Positions 23,986 through 33,151 are shown, counted from the first letter of the stretch. The stretch is DNA of 64,000 nt from Sediminihabitans luteus (GCF_002797595.1 NZ_PGFE01000001.1:744001-808000); one strand, 5' to 3'. The notes: generated by a model from the sequence alone, not told the origin. A program made the numbers and translations.

Positions 23986-24305
23986 TCACCGACCCGTTCG
24001 CCGCGTTCTACGACCAGGAGATCACCGTCCGCCCGTACCTCGGGTCGGGCGCGTACGGCGACACGTACGGCGCCCCCGTGACCGTGATCGTGCTCCTCGA
24101 CGAGTCCGCGACGCTCGTGCGCGACCGCACCGGCGCGGAGGTCGTCGCGTCCGCGACCGCGTCCACCGGCCCTGACGCACCGGACGCCCCGCCCGGGTCC
24201 GAGGTCACCCTCCCGAGCGGGCGCGTCACGACCGTCATCACGCAGTCCCGGCACGGTGCGCACCCGCTCAGCCTGCCCACGGGCACCGACTGGACCCTCG
24301 CATGA
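23982..24305 (+). CDS. Head-closure (stopper) protein candidate
   Basis: A 107-residue beta-rich protein beginning MITDPFAAFYDQEITVRPYL. Size, order and composition fit the head-tail connector that closes the DNA channel. No catalytic features. It is joined by ATGA overlaps to both neighbours. Confidence 0.6.
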   Translation: MITDPFAAFYDQEITVRPYLGSGAYGDTYGAPVTVIVLLDESATLVRDRTGAEVVASATASTGPDAPDAPPGSEVTLPSGRVTTVITQSRHGAHPLSLPTGTDWTLA

Positions 24306-24643
24306 CGAGCATGCAGTTCACGCCCGGGCGCAGCCCTGACGGGGCCGTGCAGGACGCCGTCGAGCGCGGCCTGTACCTCGCCGCCGAGCACGTCCTCGGC
24401 GTCGCCCGCGACCGCGTCCCCCACGAGGAGGGCACCCTCGAACGCTCCGGCGTCACGAAGGTCGACCGGGACCAGGCCACGATCGCGTTCGACACCCCGT
24501 ACGCGGTCCGCCAGCACGAGGAGATCGGCTGGCGGCACGACGACGGCCGGCAGGCGAAGTACCTCGAGTCCGCGATGAACGAGAACGTCGACGTCGTCCG
24601 CGACCTCGTCGCGACCCAGGTCCGACGCTCGCTCGGTCAGTAG
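24302..24643 (+). CDS. HK97 gp10-like tail/neck protein
   Basis: A 113-residue protein with the family pattern VARDRVPHEEGTLERSGV and AIAFDTPYAVRQHE-type sequence, then YLESAMNENVDVV. These small neck proteins occur between stopper and tail terminator. Its 3' end overlaps the antisense membrane gene by 7 bases. Confidence 0.7.
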   Translation: MTSMQFTPGRSPDGAVQDAVERGLYLAAEHVLGVARDRVPHEEGTLERSGVTKVDRDQATIAFDTPYAVRQHEEIGWRHDDGRQAKYLESAMNENVDVVRDLVATQVRRSLGQ

Positions 24644-25002
24644 CTGGTCGACGCCCCCAGCGCGAACAGCCCGATCCACATCCAGACCACGAAGAACCCG
24701 GCGATCGCTCCGAGGATGCCGATCACGATCCCCGCGATCGCCATGCCCTGCCCGCCCTTGCCCTTCTTCGCGTCGTTGAGACCGATGAGGCCGAGGATCA
24801 CGGCTGCGACGGACCCGACGCCCGCGAACCACAGCAGGGACAGGACGAGCGACCAGATGCTCGCGGCCGAGGTGGGGCGCGGCGGGGCGTAGGCGACCGC
24901 AGGCTGCACCCACACGCCGCGCTGGGCGTCCCACACCGGCTGCGGTGCGTACGTGCCGCTGTACGGGGCATCGACAGGCGTCTCGGGGGTCTTCTCCGTC
25001 AT
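24637..25002 (-). CDS. DUF4190-like membrane protein, antisense moron
   Basis: A 121-residue leftward gene inside the rightward structural operon. The N-terminal 45 residues are Pro/Tyr-rich and cytoplasmic. Two hydrophobic hairpins follow (about 50-75 and 88-115) separated by GLNDAKKGKGGQG, the layout of DUF4190 proteins common in actinobacterial chromosomes. It is probably host-derived cargo expressed from the prophage. MTEKTPET is taken as the start; a TTG 15 codons upstream would overlap the next phage gene. Confidence 0.75.
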   Translation of the reverse strand: MTEKTPETPVDAPYSGTYAPQPVWDAQRGVWVQPAVAYAPPRPTSAASIWSLVLSLLWFAGVGSVAAVILGLIGLNDAKKGKGGQGMAIAGIVIGILGAIAGFFVVWMWIGLFALGASTSY

Positions 25003-25040
25003 CCGCCCAGGCTCCCACGACACACCCCCGGAGGTGCAGC

Positions 25041-25241
25041 ATGGCAACGATTCTTCACCCGGACCCCAAGTTCACCGGGCCCGTCCAGGTCGGCGCCCGC
25101 ACGGCCCGGTTCGAACACGGCGCCGCCCCGGTCACCGTGCCGCACGTCCTCGCCGAGCTGCGCCGCCGCGGCTTCAAGGAGCGCACCGTCGACCTCGCGA
25201 AGCCGAAGCGAGAGAAGGCCGCCGATGTCGTGGACGAGTGA
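25041..25241 (+). CDS. Small hypothetical protein between neck and tail genes
   Basis: A 66-residue protein with GGAGGTG upstream of its ATG and a basic C-terminus. It overlaps the tail-terminator candidate by 17 bases. No known domain. It resumes the structural operon after the antisense DUF4190 gene. Confidence 0.55.
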   Translation: MATILHPDPKFTGPVQVGARTARFEHGAAPVTVPHVLAELRRRGFKERTVDLAKPKREKAADVVDE

Positions 25242-25665
25242 CCTCGAGGCCGGGCTCGCCGAGCACCTCGCCGCCGCCGGACTCGGCGTGTGGCGCCCCA
25301 CCGGGCCCGCGTACACGACCGCCGAAGTCGGCATCGTCACCGGCCGTGTCCCCACCGCCCCGGACCGCGTCATCGTGATCAACGCGTACAACGTCACCTC
25401 CGGGCTCCTGTCGCACGTGACCCTCGGCCTGCAGATCAAGGTCCGCGGCCCCAAGAGCGCCGACCCGCGCCCCGCCCAGGACCTCACCGACGCGATCTAC
25501 GACCGCCTCCACGGCGCCCGCGACCTCACGCTCGCCGGCATCCCCGTCGCCCTCCTCTGGCGGCAGTCCTGGGCCTGGCTCGGGCCCGACGCGAACGGCC
25601 GCGACGAGACCACGAGCAACTACTACGCCGAGACCGCGCACCCCAGCGCCCACGTCACGGACTGA
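25225..25665 (+). CDS. Tail terminator / tail completion protein candidate
   Basis: A 146-residue alpha-beta protein beginning MSWTSDLEAGLAEHLAAAGL. Its position before the major tail protein and the pattern of an N-terminal helix, beta sheet and C-terminal strand fit minor capsid/tail-terminator proteins that cap the tail tube. Confidence 0.65.
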   Translation: MSWTSDLEAGLAEHLAAAGLGVWRPTGPAYTTAEVGIVTGRVPTAPDRVIVINAYNVTSGLLSHVTLGLQIKVRGPKSADPRPAQDLTDAIYDRLHGARDLTLAGIPVALLWRQSWAWLGPDANGRDETTSNYYAETAHPSAHVTD

Positions 25666-25680
25666 CCGCACCCCCTGGCA

Positions 25681-25704
25681 CCGTGCGCCCACCGGGCGGC
25701 ACGG
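25681..25704 (+). terminator. Hairpin between tail terminator and major tail protein genes
   Basis: CCGTGCGCCC pairs with GGGCGGCACGG around a 3-base loop, with one bulged base. There is no T tract. It may act as an attenuator or stabilise the abundant tail-tube transcript. Confidence 0.4.
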
Positions 25705-25760
25705 CACCGCGCGCACCCCGCGCGCACCGCTCCCGCCCGACCGTCTGAAAGGACACCCCC

Positions 25761-26231
25761 ATGAGCGCCGAGACCCTCACCCCGACCGTGAACACCACCT
25801 GGTGCCTCGAGGTCGACACGTCCGCGACCGAGACCCCCGCGTACACCCAGGTTCGCTCCCTGAACCAGCTCACGCCCCCGGTCGTCGCGTACACCACCCA
25901 GGACGCCACCGACTACGACAGCGAGGGCTGGGGCTCCGACGCCATCACGCTCCGCAAGTGGTCGTGCACCGCGACCGCACTCCGCAAGACGAACCTGGCC
26001 GGCGCCTACGACCCCGGCCAGGAGGCCCTGCGCGCCGCCGCAGAGACCGGCGAGCTCGTGCACGTCCGCCTCTACGAGCGTCGCACCGGCGGCGAGGCGT
26101 ACGAGGGCTCCGCGCAGGTCCAGTGGACGCCCGTCGGCGGCGACCCGACGGGCCTCAACGCGGCGACCGTGACCCTCATGGGTCAGGGCCCGCGCGTCGA
26201 GATCACGAACCCGACGACCGTCACGCCCTGA
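25761..26231 (+). CDS. Major tail (tube) protein
   Basis: A 156-residue beta-rich protein starting at 25761 with GAAAGGA upstream. Composition, length and location directly before the frameshifted chaperone and tape measure identify it as the tail-tube subunit. Segments such as YTTQDATDYDSEGWGSDAIT and ALRAAAETGELVHVRLYERR fit that family. Confidence 0.75.
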   Translation: MSAETLTPTVNTTWCLEVDTSATETPAYTQVRSLNQLTPPVVAYTTQDATDYDSEGWGSDAITLRKWSCTATALRKTNLAGAYDPGQEALRAAAETGELVHVRLYERRTGGEAYEGSAQVQWTPVGGDPTGLNAATVTLMGQGPRVEITNPTTVTP

Positions 26232-26704
26232 TGCCGAAGTTCGCTGACCTCGGGGACCTGCTCACCGAGGGCCTGACCCTGACGGCGGCGGGGGTCACCA
26301 TCACGGTTCCCTCGCCGCCGGCCAGGGTCGGCCTGCGCCTCCAGGCGCTCTGGGCGGGCGACACCGACCACGACTACACGAGCCGCGAGGCGTACCGCCG
26401 CGACATCCTCTCCGACCGGGTCTACGACCAGCTGATCGCCGCCGACGTCGGACTCCCCGTGCTCGAGCACATCGTCACGACCGCGCTCGTGTGGCATTGC
26501 GTCGGGGCGGAGGCCGCGGCCGTGCAGTGGCAGGCCCCCGCGGGAAAAGCACCAGCCCGGGAGGCCTCGACGCCTACGGCCGAGGCGAGTACGACCCCGA
26601 CACCGGGCTCTACGAGTGGTACGAGGACGCGCCAGCGCACGTCGTCGCGCAAGCCACCGGCCAAGGCACCAGCTGGGCCGACATCCTCGACCACTGGTCC
26701 CTGA
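26231..26704 (+). CDS. Tail assembly chaperone, short form
   Basis: A 157-residue zero-frame product beginning MPKFADLGDLLTEGLTLTAA. The first 105 residues are the folded chaperone domain. After the slippery site at 26542 this frame continues into a Ser/Thr/Pro/Lys-rich tail. It is made in excess over the frameshifted form and helps assemble the tail around the tape measure. Confidence 0.75.
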   Translation: MPKFADLGDLLTEGLTLTAAGVTITVPSPPARVGLRLQALWAGDTDHDYTSREAYRRDILSDRVYDQLIAADVGLPVLEHIVTTALVWHCVGAEAAAVQWQAPAGKAPAREASTPTAEASTTPTPGSTSGTRTRQRTSSRKPPAKAPAGPTSSTTGP

Positions 26705-26844
26705 TCGAGACCGACCTCCACGACCTCGGCGTCGACGTCGACGACCTCGACGCCCGGTCGTGGCGGTGGCTCCGCGTCCGCATCGTCGGGCTCATCTCCT
26801 CCCCCGCCAGCCGCCTGGCTCGCGCCCTGACACCCCGGAGGTAG
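26231..26844 (+). CDS. Tail assembly chaperone, -1 frameshift fusion
   Basis: A ribosome slip at GGGAAAA (26542-26548; zero-frame codons GGA AAA) moves translation into the -1 frame. That frame encodes GLDAYGRGEYDPDTGLYEWY, then WADILDHWSLIETDLHDLGV, and stops at 26844, 5 bases before the tape measure. This reproduces the lambda gpG/gpGT arrangement. The -1 segment has no good start of its own and is clearly coding, with conserved-looking aromatic and acidic residues. Confidence 0.8.
26542..26548 (+). promoter_or_regulatory. Slippery heptamer for -1 frameshifting
   Basis: GGGAAAA in the phase G GGA AAA, which allows both tRNAs to re-pair after a -1 slip. It lies in the chaperone gene near the start of the overlap region between the two frames. 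Confidence 0.75.
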
Positions 26845-26848
26845 CACG

Positions 26849-29506
26849 ATGAGTGGACTCGACCTCGGAACCCTGCGCGGTCACATCGCGATCGACGGGG
26901 CCCGCGAGGCCGAGCAGGGCATCGGGTCCGTGCAGGACGCGATGCGGGCCCTCGGCCGCACCCCGGCGCCCGAGGTGCAGGTCACCGCCGACGTCGCGCA
27001 GGCGCAGCAGCGGCTCGCCGCGACGTCGGCCGACGTGCGCGGCCTCAACGGCCTCGACGCCGAGGTCGCGGTCACCGCCGACACGTCGCAGGCCGACCGC
27101 GCCCTCGACGGCATGGCCGACACCGCGGGCGACGCCGGCGCCGGGGCCGGGGCCGCGGCCGGCGACAACCTCGTCGCCGGGATGAGCGACAAGCTCGGCG
27201 CCCTGTCGTCGAAGGCTGGCCCGATCGTCGGGTCCGTCATCGGCGCGGTCGCGGTCATCGCGTCCCTGCACCCGGGCGTGAAGATCATGGAGGGGATCGT
27301 CGCCGACATGTCCCGGGCGCGCGCCGGGATGTTCTCCGCGCGCACCGGCCTCGACACGGGCACCGCCCGGAAGTTCGGTGCCGCCGCGGGCGAGGCCTAC
27401 GCGCAGAACTTCGGCGAGTCCGTCGACGGGAACCTCGACGCCGCCAGAGCCGCCCTGCAGTCCGGGCTCATCGGCGGCGACGCGACCCAGGCCGAGATCA
27501 CGACGGTCATCAACCAGCTCTCGACCGTGGCCGACATCATCGGCGCGGACGTCCCCGAGCTGTCGCGCGCGGCTGGGCAGGCCATCAAGACCGGGCTCGC
27601 GGAGAACACCGAGGACGCGCTCGGGCTCGTCACGAAGGCGTACCAGGGGGGCCTCGACGTGTCGGGCGACCTCCTCGAGGTCATCAGCGAGTACGGCACC
27701 CAGTTCCGGAAGATCGGCCTCGACGGGCCGACCGCGTTCGGGCTCGTGTCGCAGGCCGTGCAGGCCGGCGCCCGGGACACGGACATCGCGGCCGACGCGA
27801 TCAAGGAGTTCTCGATCCGGTCGATCGACGGCAGCAAGACGACCGTCGAGGCGTACGAGGCGATCGGCCTCAACGCCGCGAAGATGCAGGAGCAGATCGC
27901 TGGTGGCGGGGAGCCCGCCCAGGAGGCCCTGCAGCAGGTGTTCGACGGGATCGCGGCGATCGAGGACCCGGCCCTCAAGGCTCAGGTCGCGACCGGCCTG
28001 TTCGGCACCCAGGCCGAGGACCTCGGTGCCGCGCTCGACAGCATGGACCTGTCCAAGGCCCGCGCCGAGTTCGGCGACACCGCCGGGGTCGTCGCGACCG
28101 CCATGGTCCAGATCAACGACAACGCGGGCGCCAAGGTCGAGGCTGCGAAGCGGTCCATCGAGTCCGCCGCGACCGGCGTGCAGACGGCCCTCGCAGAGGC
28201 GTTCTCCCCCCAGCTCGGCGAGCTCGCCGACTGGATCAGCACCCACCGTGGGGCGATCACCGAGTTCGTGCTGTCCTTCGGTGAGGGGATCATCACCGCG
28301 GCCCGCGGCGCTGCGCAGTTCGCTTCCTCGTCTCTGCAGGCGTTCGCGCCGGTGCTCTCGGGCTTCGGCGACCTCACGGACGCCGCGTTCGGGTTCGCGG
28401 ACGGGCTCCTGCTCGCCGCGCAGCTCGCCGCCGCGGCGACTGGGCAGCACGGCCTCGCTGGGTCCCTCGGTGAGGCCCGGACGAGCCTCGGCGAGACCCG
28501 CGAGGCCGCGGTCGGGTTCTTTGACGGTGCCGCTGCAGGGGCCGAGGCTGCGGCCGACACGATCGAGAACACGGTCATCCCCGGCATCGACGCCATGCAC
28601 ACCGAGTTCCAGGACGTCGCGGACTCCGCGCAGGCGCAGGCAGACCTGTCCGACGCCGTCACCGGCACCGCGACCGCTCTCGAGGACCTCGGCACCCGCG
28701 CCGACGGGACGAAGGTCTCGATGGCCGGGATGAAGGGCGAGGTCGACACGACGACCGAGTCGGGGAAGCTGTTCGACCAGCAGGCCCGCGCGATCTCGTC
28801 GTCGCTGCAGGACCAGGCGCAGTCCGCGTGGGACCTGGGCGAGAACCAGAAGGACCTGCGCGGGCGTGTGCAGACCGTCCGGGACGCGTTCATCGAGCAG
28901 GCGCAGGAGCTCGGGTACACGAAGGCGGAGGCGAAGAAGCTCGCCGACCAGTACGGCCTCATCCCGGACAAGGTCACGACGAAGATCACCGCGAACTCGC
29001 GCGAGGCCCGCCGCGAGGGCGAGTCCGTCACGGACTACCTGAACCGGCTCAAGGCGTCGATCTCCGTCGTGGCCGACACGACGAGCGCTCAGTGGGCGGT
29101 CAACGAGTTCATCAACACGAAGCGGCGCATCGTGGTCGGGATCGGGTCGACCACGGCCATGGCCGACGGCGGGGTCCTCGCGTTCGCGGACGGCGGTGAG
29201 CACCACGTCGCGCAGATCGCGCCCGCGGGCGCGATGCGCCTGTGGGCGGAGCCCGAGACCGGTGGGGAGGCGTACATCCCGCTCGCGGAGTCCAAGCGCT
29301 CGCGCTCCCTCGGGATCCTCGAGGACGTCGCCACGCGCTTCGGGAAGGTCGTCGTGCCGTCCGGGCAGTCCGCGCCGGCGGCGAGCACGACCGTGTCGCA
29401 GACGTCGCGCACGTTCGCGCCCGTGATCCACAACTACGAGCGCCCGCTCACCGCCGCCGACGTCGTGCACGCGGGTCGGTACGCCGAGCTCCTCGACGTC
29501 TACTAG
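26849..29506 (+). CDS. Tape measure protein
   Basis: An 885-residue protein, the longest in the prophage, placed after the chaperone. It is helical and Ala-rich. There are hydrophobic segments near 130-150 (AGPIVGSVIGAVAVIASLHP) and long coiled-coil stretches. The C-terminal part (about 765-870) has GGVLAFADGGEHHVAQIAPA and AEPETGGEAYIPLAESKRSR, a motif repeatedly seen at the ends of siphovirus tape measures. It sets tail length and probably enters the membrane on DNA ejection. Confidence 0.9.
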   Translation: MSGLDLGTLRGHIAIDGAREAEQGIGSVQDAMRALGRTPAPEVQVTADVAQAQQRLAATSADVRGLNGLDAEVAVTADTSQADRALDGMADTAGDAGAGAGAAAGDNLVAGMSDKLGALSSKAGPIVGSVIGAVAVIASLHPGVKIMEGIVADMSRARAGMFSARTGLDTGTARKFGAAAGEAYAQNFGESVDGNLDAARAALQSGLIGGDATQAEITTVINQLSTVADIIGADVPELSRAAGQAIKTGLAENTEDALGLVTKAYQGGLDVSGDLLEVISEYGTQFRKIGLDGPTAFGLVSQAVQAGARDTDIAADAIKEFSIRSIDGSKTTVEAYEAIGLNAAKMQEQIAGGGEPAQEALQQVFDGIAAIEDPALKAQVATGLFGTQAEDLGAALDSMDLSKARAEFGDTAGVVATAMVQINDNAGAKVEAAKRSIESAATGVQTALAEAFSPQLGELADWISTHRGAITEFVLSFGEGIITAARGAAQFASSSLQAFAPVLSGFGDLTDAAFGFADGLLLAAQLAAAATGQHGLAGSLGEARTSLGETREAAVGFFDGAAAGAEAAADTIENTVIPGIDAMHTEFQDVADSAQAQADLSDAVTGTATALEDLGTRADGTKVSMAGMKGEVDTTTESGKLFDQQARAISSSLQDQAQSAWDLGENQKDLRGRVQTVRDAFIEQAQELGYTKAEAKKLADQYGLIPDKVTTKITANSREARREGESVTDYLNRLKASISVVADTTSAQWAVNEFINTKRRIVVGIGSTTAMADGGVLAFADGGEHHVAQIAPAGAMRLWAEPETGGEAYIPLAESKRSRSLGILEDVATRFGKVVVPSGQSAPAASTTVSQTSRTFAPVIHNYERPLTAADVVHAGRYAELLDVY

Positions 29507-29518
29507 GAGGGGCACCGC

Positions 29519-30481
29519 ATGACGTACGTCATCTACGCGACCGTCCGCACGCCAGAGGTCCCCGAGCGCCCCGTGCTCGACTCGCGGCGCATCTGGCTCG
29601 AGTCCCTCGACGGGACGCAGCAGATCGACTTCCCGACGGACCGTCGCACTCGGCGGCTGCGGCTCCTGCGCGGGATGCAGGGCGCCGGGGTCCCGCCGAT
29701 TGACCTGACGACCGGGGTCGTGCCGGGCACCGCTGGCGGGTTCGTCGAGGACGTCACGACGGCTGCGCGGCCGATGCTGCTGCCGTTCGCGGTGCGGACG
29801 CGGGACCAGGCGCAGCAGTGGGAGGCGGTCCAGGCGCTGCGGGACCTGACCGACCCAACCAAGGGGATGACCCGGGACGGGAACTTCCGGCTCGTGTGCT
29901 CGTCGGCGTCCGGGGTCCGGCAGCTCACCCTCGCCTACCGATCCGGGCTCGAGGGGCACGACCTCGCGAACCCGCGGTACGACGAGCTCGTGCTCGACGT
30001 CGTCGCGATGGACCCGTTCGCGCGCGACCGTGAGGAGCGCTCGCTCGAGTTCTTCCTCGGCACCGGGGCGCCGTTCCTCGACGGCCCGGCCGGCGCGGGC
30101 GGGCTCTGGGGTTCGATCGGCCTCGCCCCGTCGACCGTGATCGGTGAGGGCATGGCCGTCGCCATGGACTCGACGATCCCGTTCTACCCGACCATCAGCA
30201 TCACCGGCCCCGCGGACTCGGTCCTGATCACCGCGGACTCGGGGCTGCGGATCGACGTCCCCGCCGGTGTCCCTGCCGGGTCGACGCTCGTCATCGTGAC
30301 CGACCCGCGCGGGAAGTCGACGCGCCTCGACGGCGCGCTCGCTGCGGGCAGGGTCGCGCGCGGTTCGCTCTACCGCCCGTTCGTGCCAGGCACCAACGTC
30401 ATCGACGTGACCGCACCTGGCGCGACCTCGGCGACCCGGCTGGCGCTGTCGTGGCGCGGCGGATACCGGAGCCTGTGGTGA
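29519..30481 (+). CDS. Distal tail protein (Dit-like)
   Basis: A 320-residue beta-rich protein just after the tape measure. The N-terminal part carries the tail-family pattern (about 60-170; GVVPGTAGGFVEDVTTAARP, then LVCSSASGVRQLTLAYRSGL), with DELVLDVVAMDPFARDREER following. Dit proteins form the hub linking tail tube and tip. GGAGGGGC precedes the ATG. Confidence 0.75.
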   Translation: MTYVIYATVRTPEVPERPVLDSRRIWLESLDGTQQIDFPTDRRTRRLRLLRGMQGAGVPPIDLTTGVVPGTAGGFVEDVTTAARPMLLPFAVRTRDQAQQWEAVQALRDLTDPTKGMTRDGNFRLVCSSASGVRQLTLAYRSGLEGHDLANPRYDELVLDVVAMDPFARDREERSLEFFLGTGAPFLDGPAGAGGLWGSIGLAPSTVIGEGMAVAMDSTIPFYPTISITGPADSVLITADSGLRIDVPAGVPAGSTLVIVTDPRGKSTRLDGALAAGRVARGSLYRPFVPGTNVIDVTAPGATSATRLALSWRGGYRSLW

Positions 30482-31671
30482 CGGCCGCGTGGTCCATCGT
30501 CCCCAGGGACGCCGACCTGGGCCGCACCCGGGACGACGTGACCAGGTGGACGCGCCTGACCCTCGTCGAGCGGTACGGCAAGGCCGACTCGTGGGCGCTG
30601 ACCGGACCCTCGTCGGCCCTGTCGACGTTCACCGCCGGCACGGGATGCATCCTCGACCGCAACGGCGAGCAGGTCGTCTCGGGCCAGGTCTCCGCGATCA
30701 CCCGGACCGCGCAGACGGACCCCCGGACCGGGCGCTTCCAGGACACCATGACCGTCGGGTTCATCTCCGACGACGACGAGCTGTGGTCACGGCTGATCTA
30801 CCAGGACCCCGCCGACGAGATCGGCGTAGCCCCGGAGGCGTTCGGCGAGGTGTACGACCGCCGCACGGGCTCGCGAGAGGCCCTGATCCTCGGCTACATC
30901 GCGTCCCACCTCGGCCCCGGCGCGGCGATCCCCGGCCGCCAGCAGCACGACCTCGTGCTCCCGGCGTCGCTCGGACGTGGCGGCACGACGACCGTCTCGG
31001 CGCGCATGGACAGCCTCGGCGACGTCGTCGCGACCCTCGCCGAGGCCGCGGGCCTGCGCGTGACCGTGCGGCACGACGAGTCCACCGGCACCCCGCGGCT
31101 CCTGGTCGCGATCACCGAGGTGCCGGACGTGTCTGCGGACGTGCGCTTCGGCCCCGCAGAGTCGTCCGCGACCGGCCTCATCACGGGCTGGTCGTACTCG
31201 CTCGCGCGCCCCGACCTGACCGACGTGATCGTGGCCGGCGGCGGCGAGAAGCTCGCCCGGGTCTACGCGCGCTTCACCGACGCGGGTGCACGGTCGCTGT
31301 GGGGTCGACGCCGTGAGGCGTACCGCGACCAGCGGCAGACCTCGGAGACCGACGAGCTCACCGCCGCCGGGGTCGAGGCCCTCGCGGACGGTGCAACGCC
31401 CGTCACGACGTCGTTCACCGTCGCGGACTCCGAGGACGTGCAGTACCGCCGCGACTACACGGTCGGGTCCCGGGTCGGCGTCGAGCTGCCCGGACTCCCG
31501 GACGCGGTCTCGGACAACGTCGTGCGCGAGGTCACCACGACCGTCGAGCAGTCCGGCGAGCAGATCGAGGTCGTCGTCGGCACGCCCGGCGTCACCGCCC
31601 GCTCCACCAAGCAGGCACAGCGGCTCACGCGCGCACAGGCGCGCCTCAACCTCCTCGAACGGAGCACATGA
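30478..31671 (+). CDS. Tail protein, ReqiPepy6 gp37-like
   Basis: A 397-residue protein of the siphovirus gp37-like tail family (WSIVPRDADLG, LTLVERYGKADSW, IVAGGGEKLARVYARF). These proteins occupy the Tal position at the tail tip of actinophages and are thought to contact the hub. The GTG at 30478 overlaps the previous stop (GTGA); an upstream GTG at 30451 would add nine residues. Confidence 0.75.
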   Translation: MTAAWSIVPRDADLGRTRDDVTRWTRLTLVERYGKADSWALTGPSSALSTFTAGTGCILDRNGEQVVSGQVSAITRTAQTDPRTGRFQDTMTVGFISDDDELWSRLIYQDPADEIGVAPEAFGEVYDRRTGSREALILGYIASHLGPGAAIPGRQQHDLVLPASLGRGGTTTVSARMDSLGDVVATLAEAAGLRVTVRHDESTGTPRLLVAITEVPDVSADVRFGPAESSATGLITGWSYSLARPDLTDVIVAGGGEKLARVYARFTDAGARSLWGRRREAYRDQRQTSETDELTAAGVEALADGATPVTTSFTVADSEDVQYRRDYTVGSRVGVELPGLPDAVSDNVVREVTTTVEQSGEQIEVVVGTPGVTARSTKQAQRLTRAQARLNLLERST

Positions 31672-32681
31672 TGGCTCAGGAATCCGGCCCGCTCGCCGGG
31701 CAGCCCTTCCCCGACAGCGTGTGGCGGTCGATCTTCGGGGGTGAGCCCGCGATCGTGGGCGACTCCACCGGGGGCGCGTACACGCTGACCCTCCCGACGT
31801 CGACGAACGACGTGCTGCTCGGCTCGCCCACCGTCGACTCCACGGCGGTCGTCGCGGGGTTCCTGCACCGCATCGCTGCGGGGCAGACGCAGGCGGTCAC
31901 GATCCCCGCGTCGACGAACGCGAGCATCGGGCGCACCGACCTGATCGTCGTGCGGTACGACCCCGCGTACACGAGCGCGCCGGGCCCGTGCCGGCTCGCG
32001 CGCGTTCCGGGCGTCGAGGGCGCCGACACGCGTCCTGCGCACGCGACCGGTGCGACCGGCATCCGGGACCTCCCGCTGTTCGCGATCACCCGCAAGAAGG
32101 ACAAGGCCCTGAACCAGTCGACGTTCGTCGACCTGCGCTCGTGGTCTGGTCCGTCGACCACCGCCAGCGAGCTCCCCGCGACGGCGGCGCTCGGGACGCT
32201 CGTGTGCCTCACGGGCGACGAGGACAACGGCACCCGCCTGCGCACCCTCGTCTCGGGCGCACCGCAGTGGAAGACCGTCAAGTCCGGGATCTCTGCCGAG
32301 CAGAACGCCTTCGTCGCCGAGCAGTCCTGGTCGGGCCCGATGAGCGCCTCGTCGATGATCCGCGAGGGGCGCCGCCGCGCGATGTACGTCGAGCAGTACG
32401 CGGCCGACGCGCTCCTGGTCGCGTCGAACTCGGGCGGCAACGTCTCCGACATCAAGACGCTTCGCCTCAGGTGGATGGGCGACTGGCCGGTGCGTGATGT
32501 GCAGGTGCGGGTCGCGTACCGGTACAGCGAGGGGTCCGGCATCGCGTTCGGTGACGGCGTGCTCGGCACGGACGGGTTCTTCCGCATCACAAACCTCGCC
32601 CCGAACCTCGACCTGCACGGGCGAGGCTCCGGCGCGGGCTCGTGGGACATCCGCTTCTACGTGGAGTACACGGTCGCATGA
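31668..32681 (+). CDS. Minor tail protein
   Basis: A 337-residue protein with an N-terminal domain of the baseplate/tip type (SGPLAGQPFPDSVWRSIFGG), a central Thr/Ser-rich beta region and a C-terminal beta domain. It follows the gp37-like gene with a 4-base overlap and is probably a tip or fibre component. No enzymatic motif seen. Confidence 0.65.
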   Translation: MMAQESGPLAGQPFPDSVWRSIFGGEPAIVGDSTGGAYTLTLPTSTNDVLLGSPTVDSTAVVAGFLHRIAAGQTQAVTIPASTNASIGRTDLIVVRYDPAYTSAPGPCRLARVPGVEGADTRPAHATGATGIRDLPLFAITRKKDKALNQSTFVDLRSWSGPSTTASELPATAALGTLVCLTGDEDNGTRLRTLVSGAPQWKTVKSGISAEQNAFVAEQSWSGPMSASSMIREGRRRAMYVEQYAADALLVASNSGGNVSDIKTLRLRWMGDWPVRDVQVRVAYRYSEGSGIAFGDGVLGTDGFFRITNLAPNLDLHGRGSGAGSWDIRFYVEYTVA

Positions 32682-33088
32682 TGGCCGACGCCCCGCCGGA
32701 TGGCACCCCGTGGTGGGCGTGGTTCATCGTCGCCGTGGTCGTCGCGACGGGGCCCGCTCTCGCGATCTTCGGGCCCTCGCTGGTGCGCCGGCTGAACCGG
32801 CCGATCGCTGAGCAGGTCGAGGTCGTGCGCGAGCAGGTCCAGAACAGCCACGAGACGAACTTCCGTGATGATCTCGACCGGGTGCTCGCCGCGGTCGAGC
32901 GGATCGAGCAGAACCAGCACCGCCACGACGGAGAGATCGCCGGAATCCGCGACGACGTGCGCGCCGTCGCTGCGGACGGGCGCCAGACCCGCGTCGACGT
33001 CGAGGTCGTCGCCCGTCGCATCGACGAGGTGCAGGCCTCCTCGCGCGTGCAGCACACCGCGCTCGCGCGCCACATCGACAACACCTGA
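32678..33088 (+). CDS. Membrane protein with coiled coil (DUF2746-like)
   Basis: A 136-residue protein with one N-terminal membrane segment (about 12-33, WWAWFIVAVVVATGPALAI) and a long coiled-coil tail (EQVEVVREQVQNSHETNFRD and beyond). Proteins of this layout are common beside lysis genes in actinophages and are sometimes annotated DUF2746. Role unknown; a lysis accessory is plausible. Confidence 0.55.
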   Translation: MMADAPPDGTPWWAWFIVAVVVATGPALAIFGPSLVRRLNRPIAEQVEVVREQVQNSHETNFRDDLDRVLAAVERIEQNQHRHDGEIAGIRDDVRAVAADGRQTRVDVEVVARRIDEVQASSRVQHTALARHIDNT

Positions 33089-33102
33089 ACCCACCCCAGA
33101 CC

Positions 33103-33131
33103 GCCCCGGACGCGCACCGCGCCCGGGGCTT
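33103..33131 (+). terminator. Terminator before the endolysin gene
   Basis: GCCCCGG (33103-33109) pairs with CCGGGGC (33123-33129), then TTCGTC. It may partly separate tail-tip genes from the lysis cassette. Confidence 0.55.
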
Positions 33132-33151
33132 CGTCATGCCAGGAGGCACCC

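Noticed and set aside
26792-29959. A 1055-codon open frame on the minus strand
   Set aside because: It is antisense to the tape measure and Dit genes. Composition is Arg/Leu/Gly-rich with no domain.
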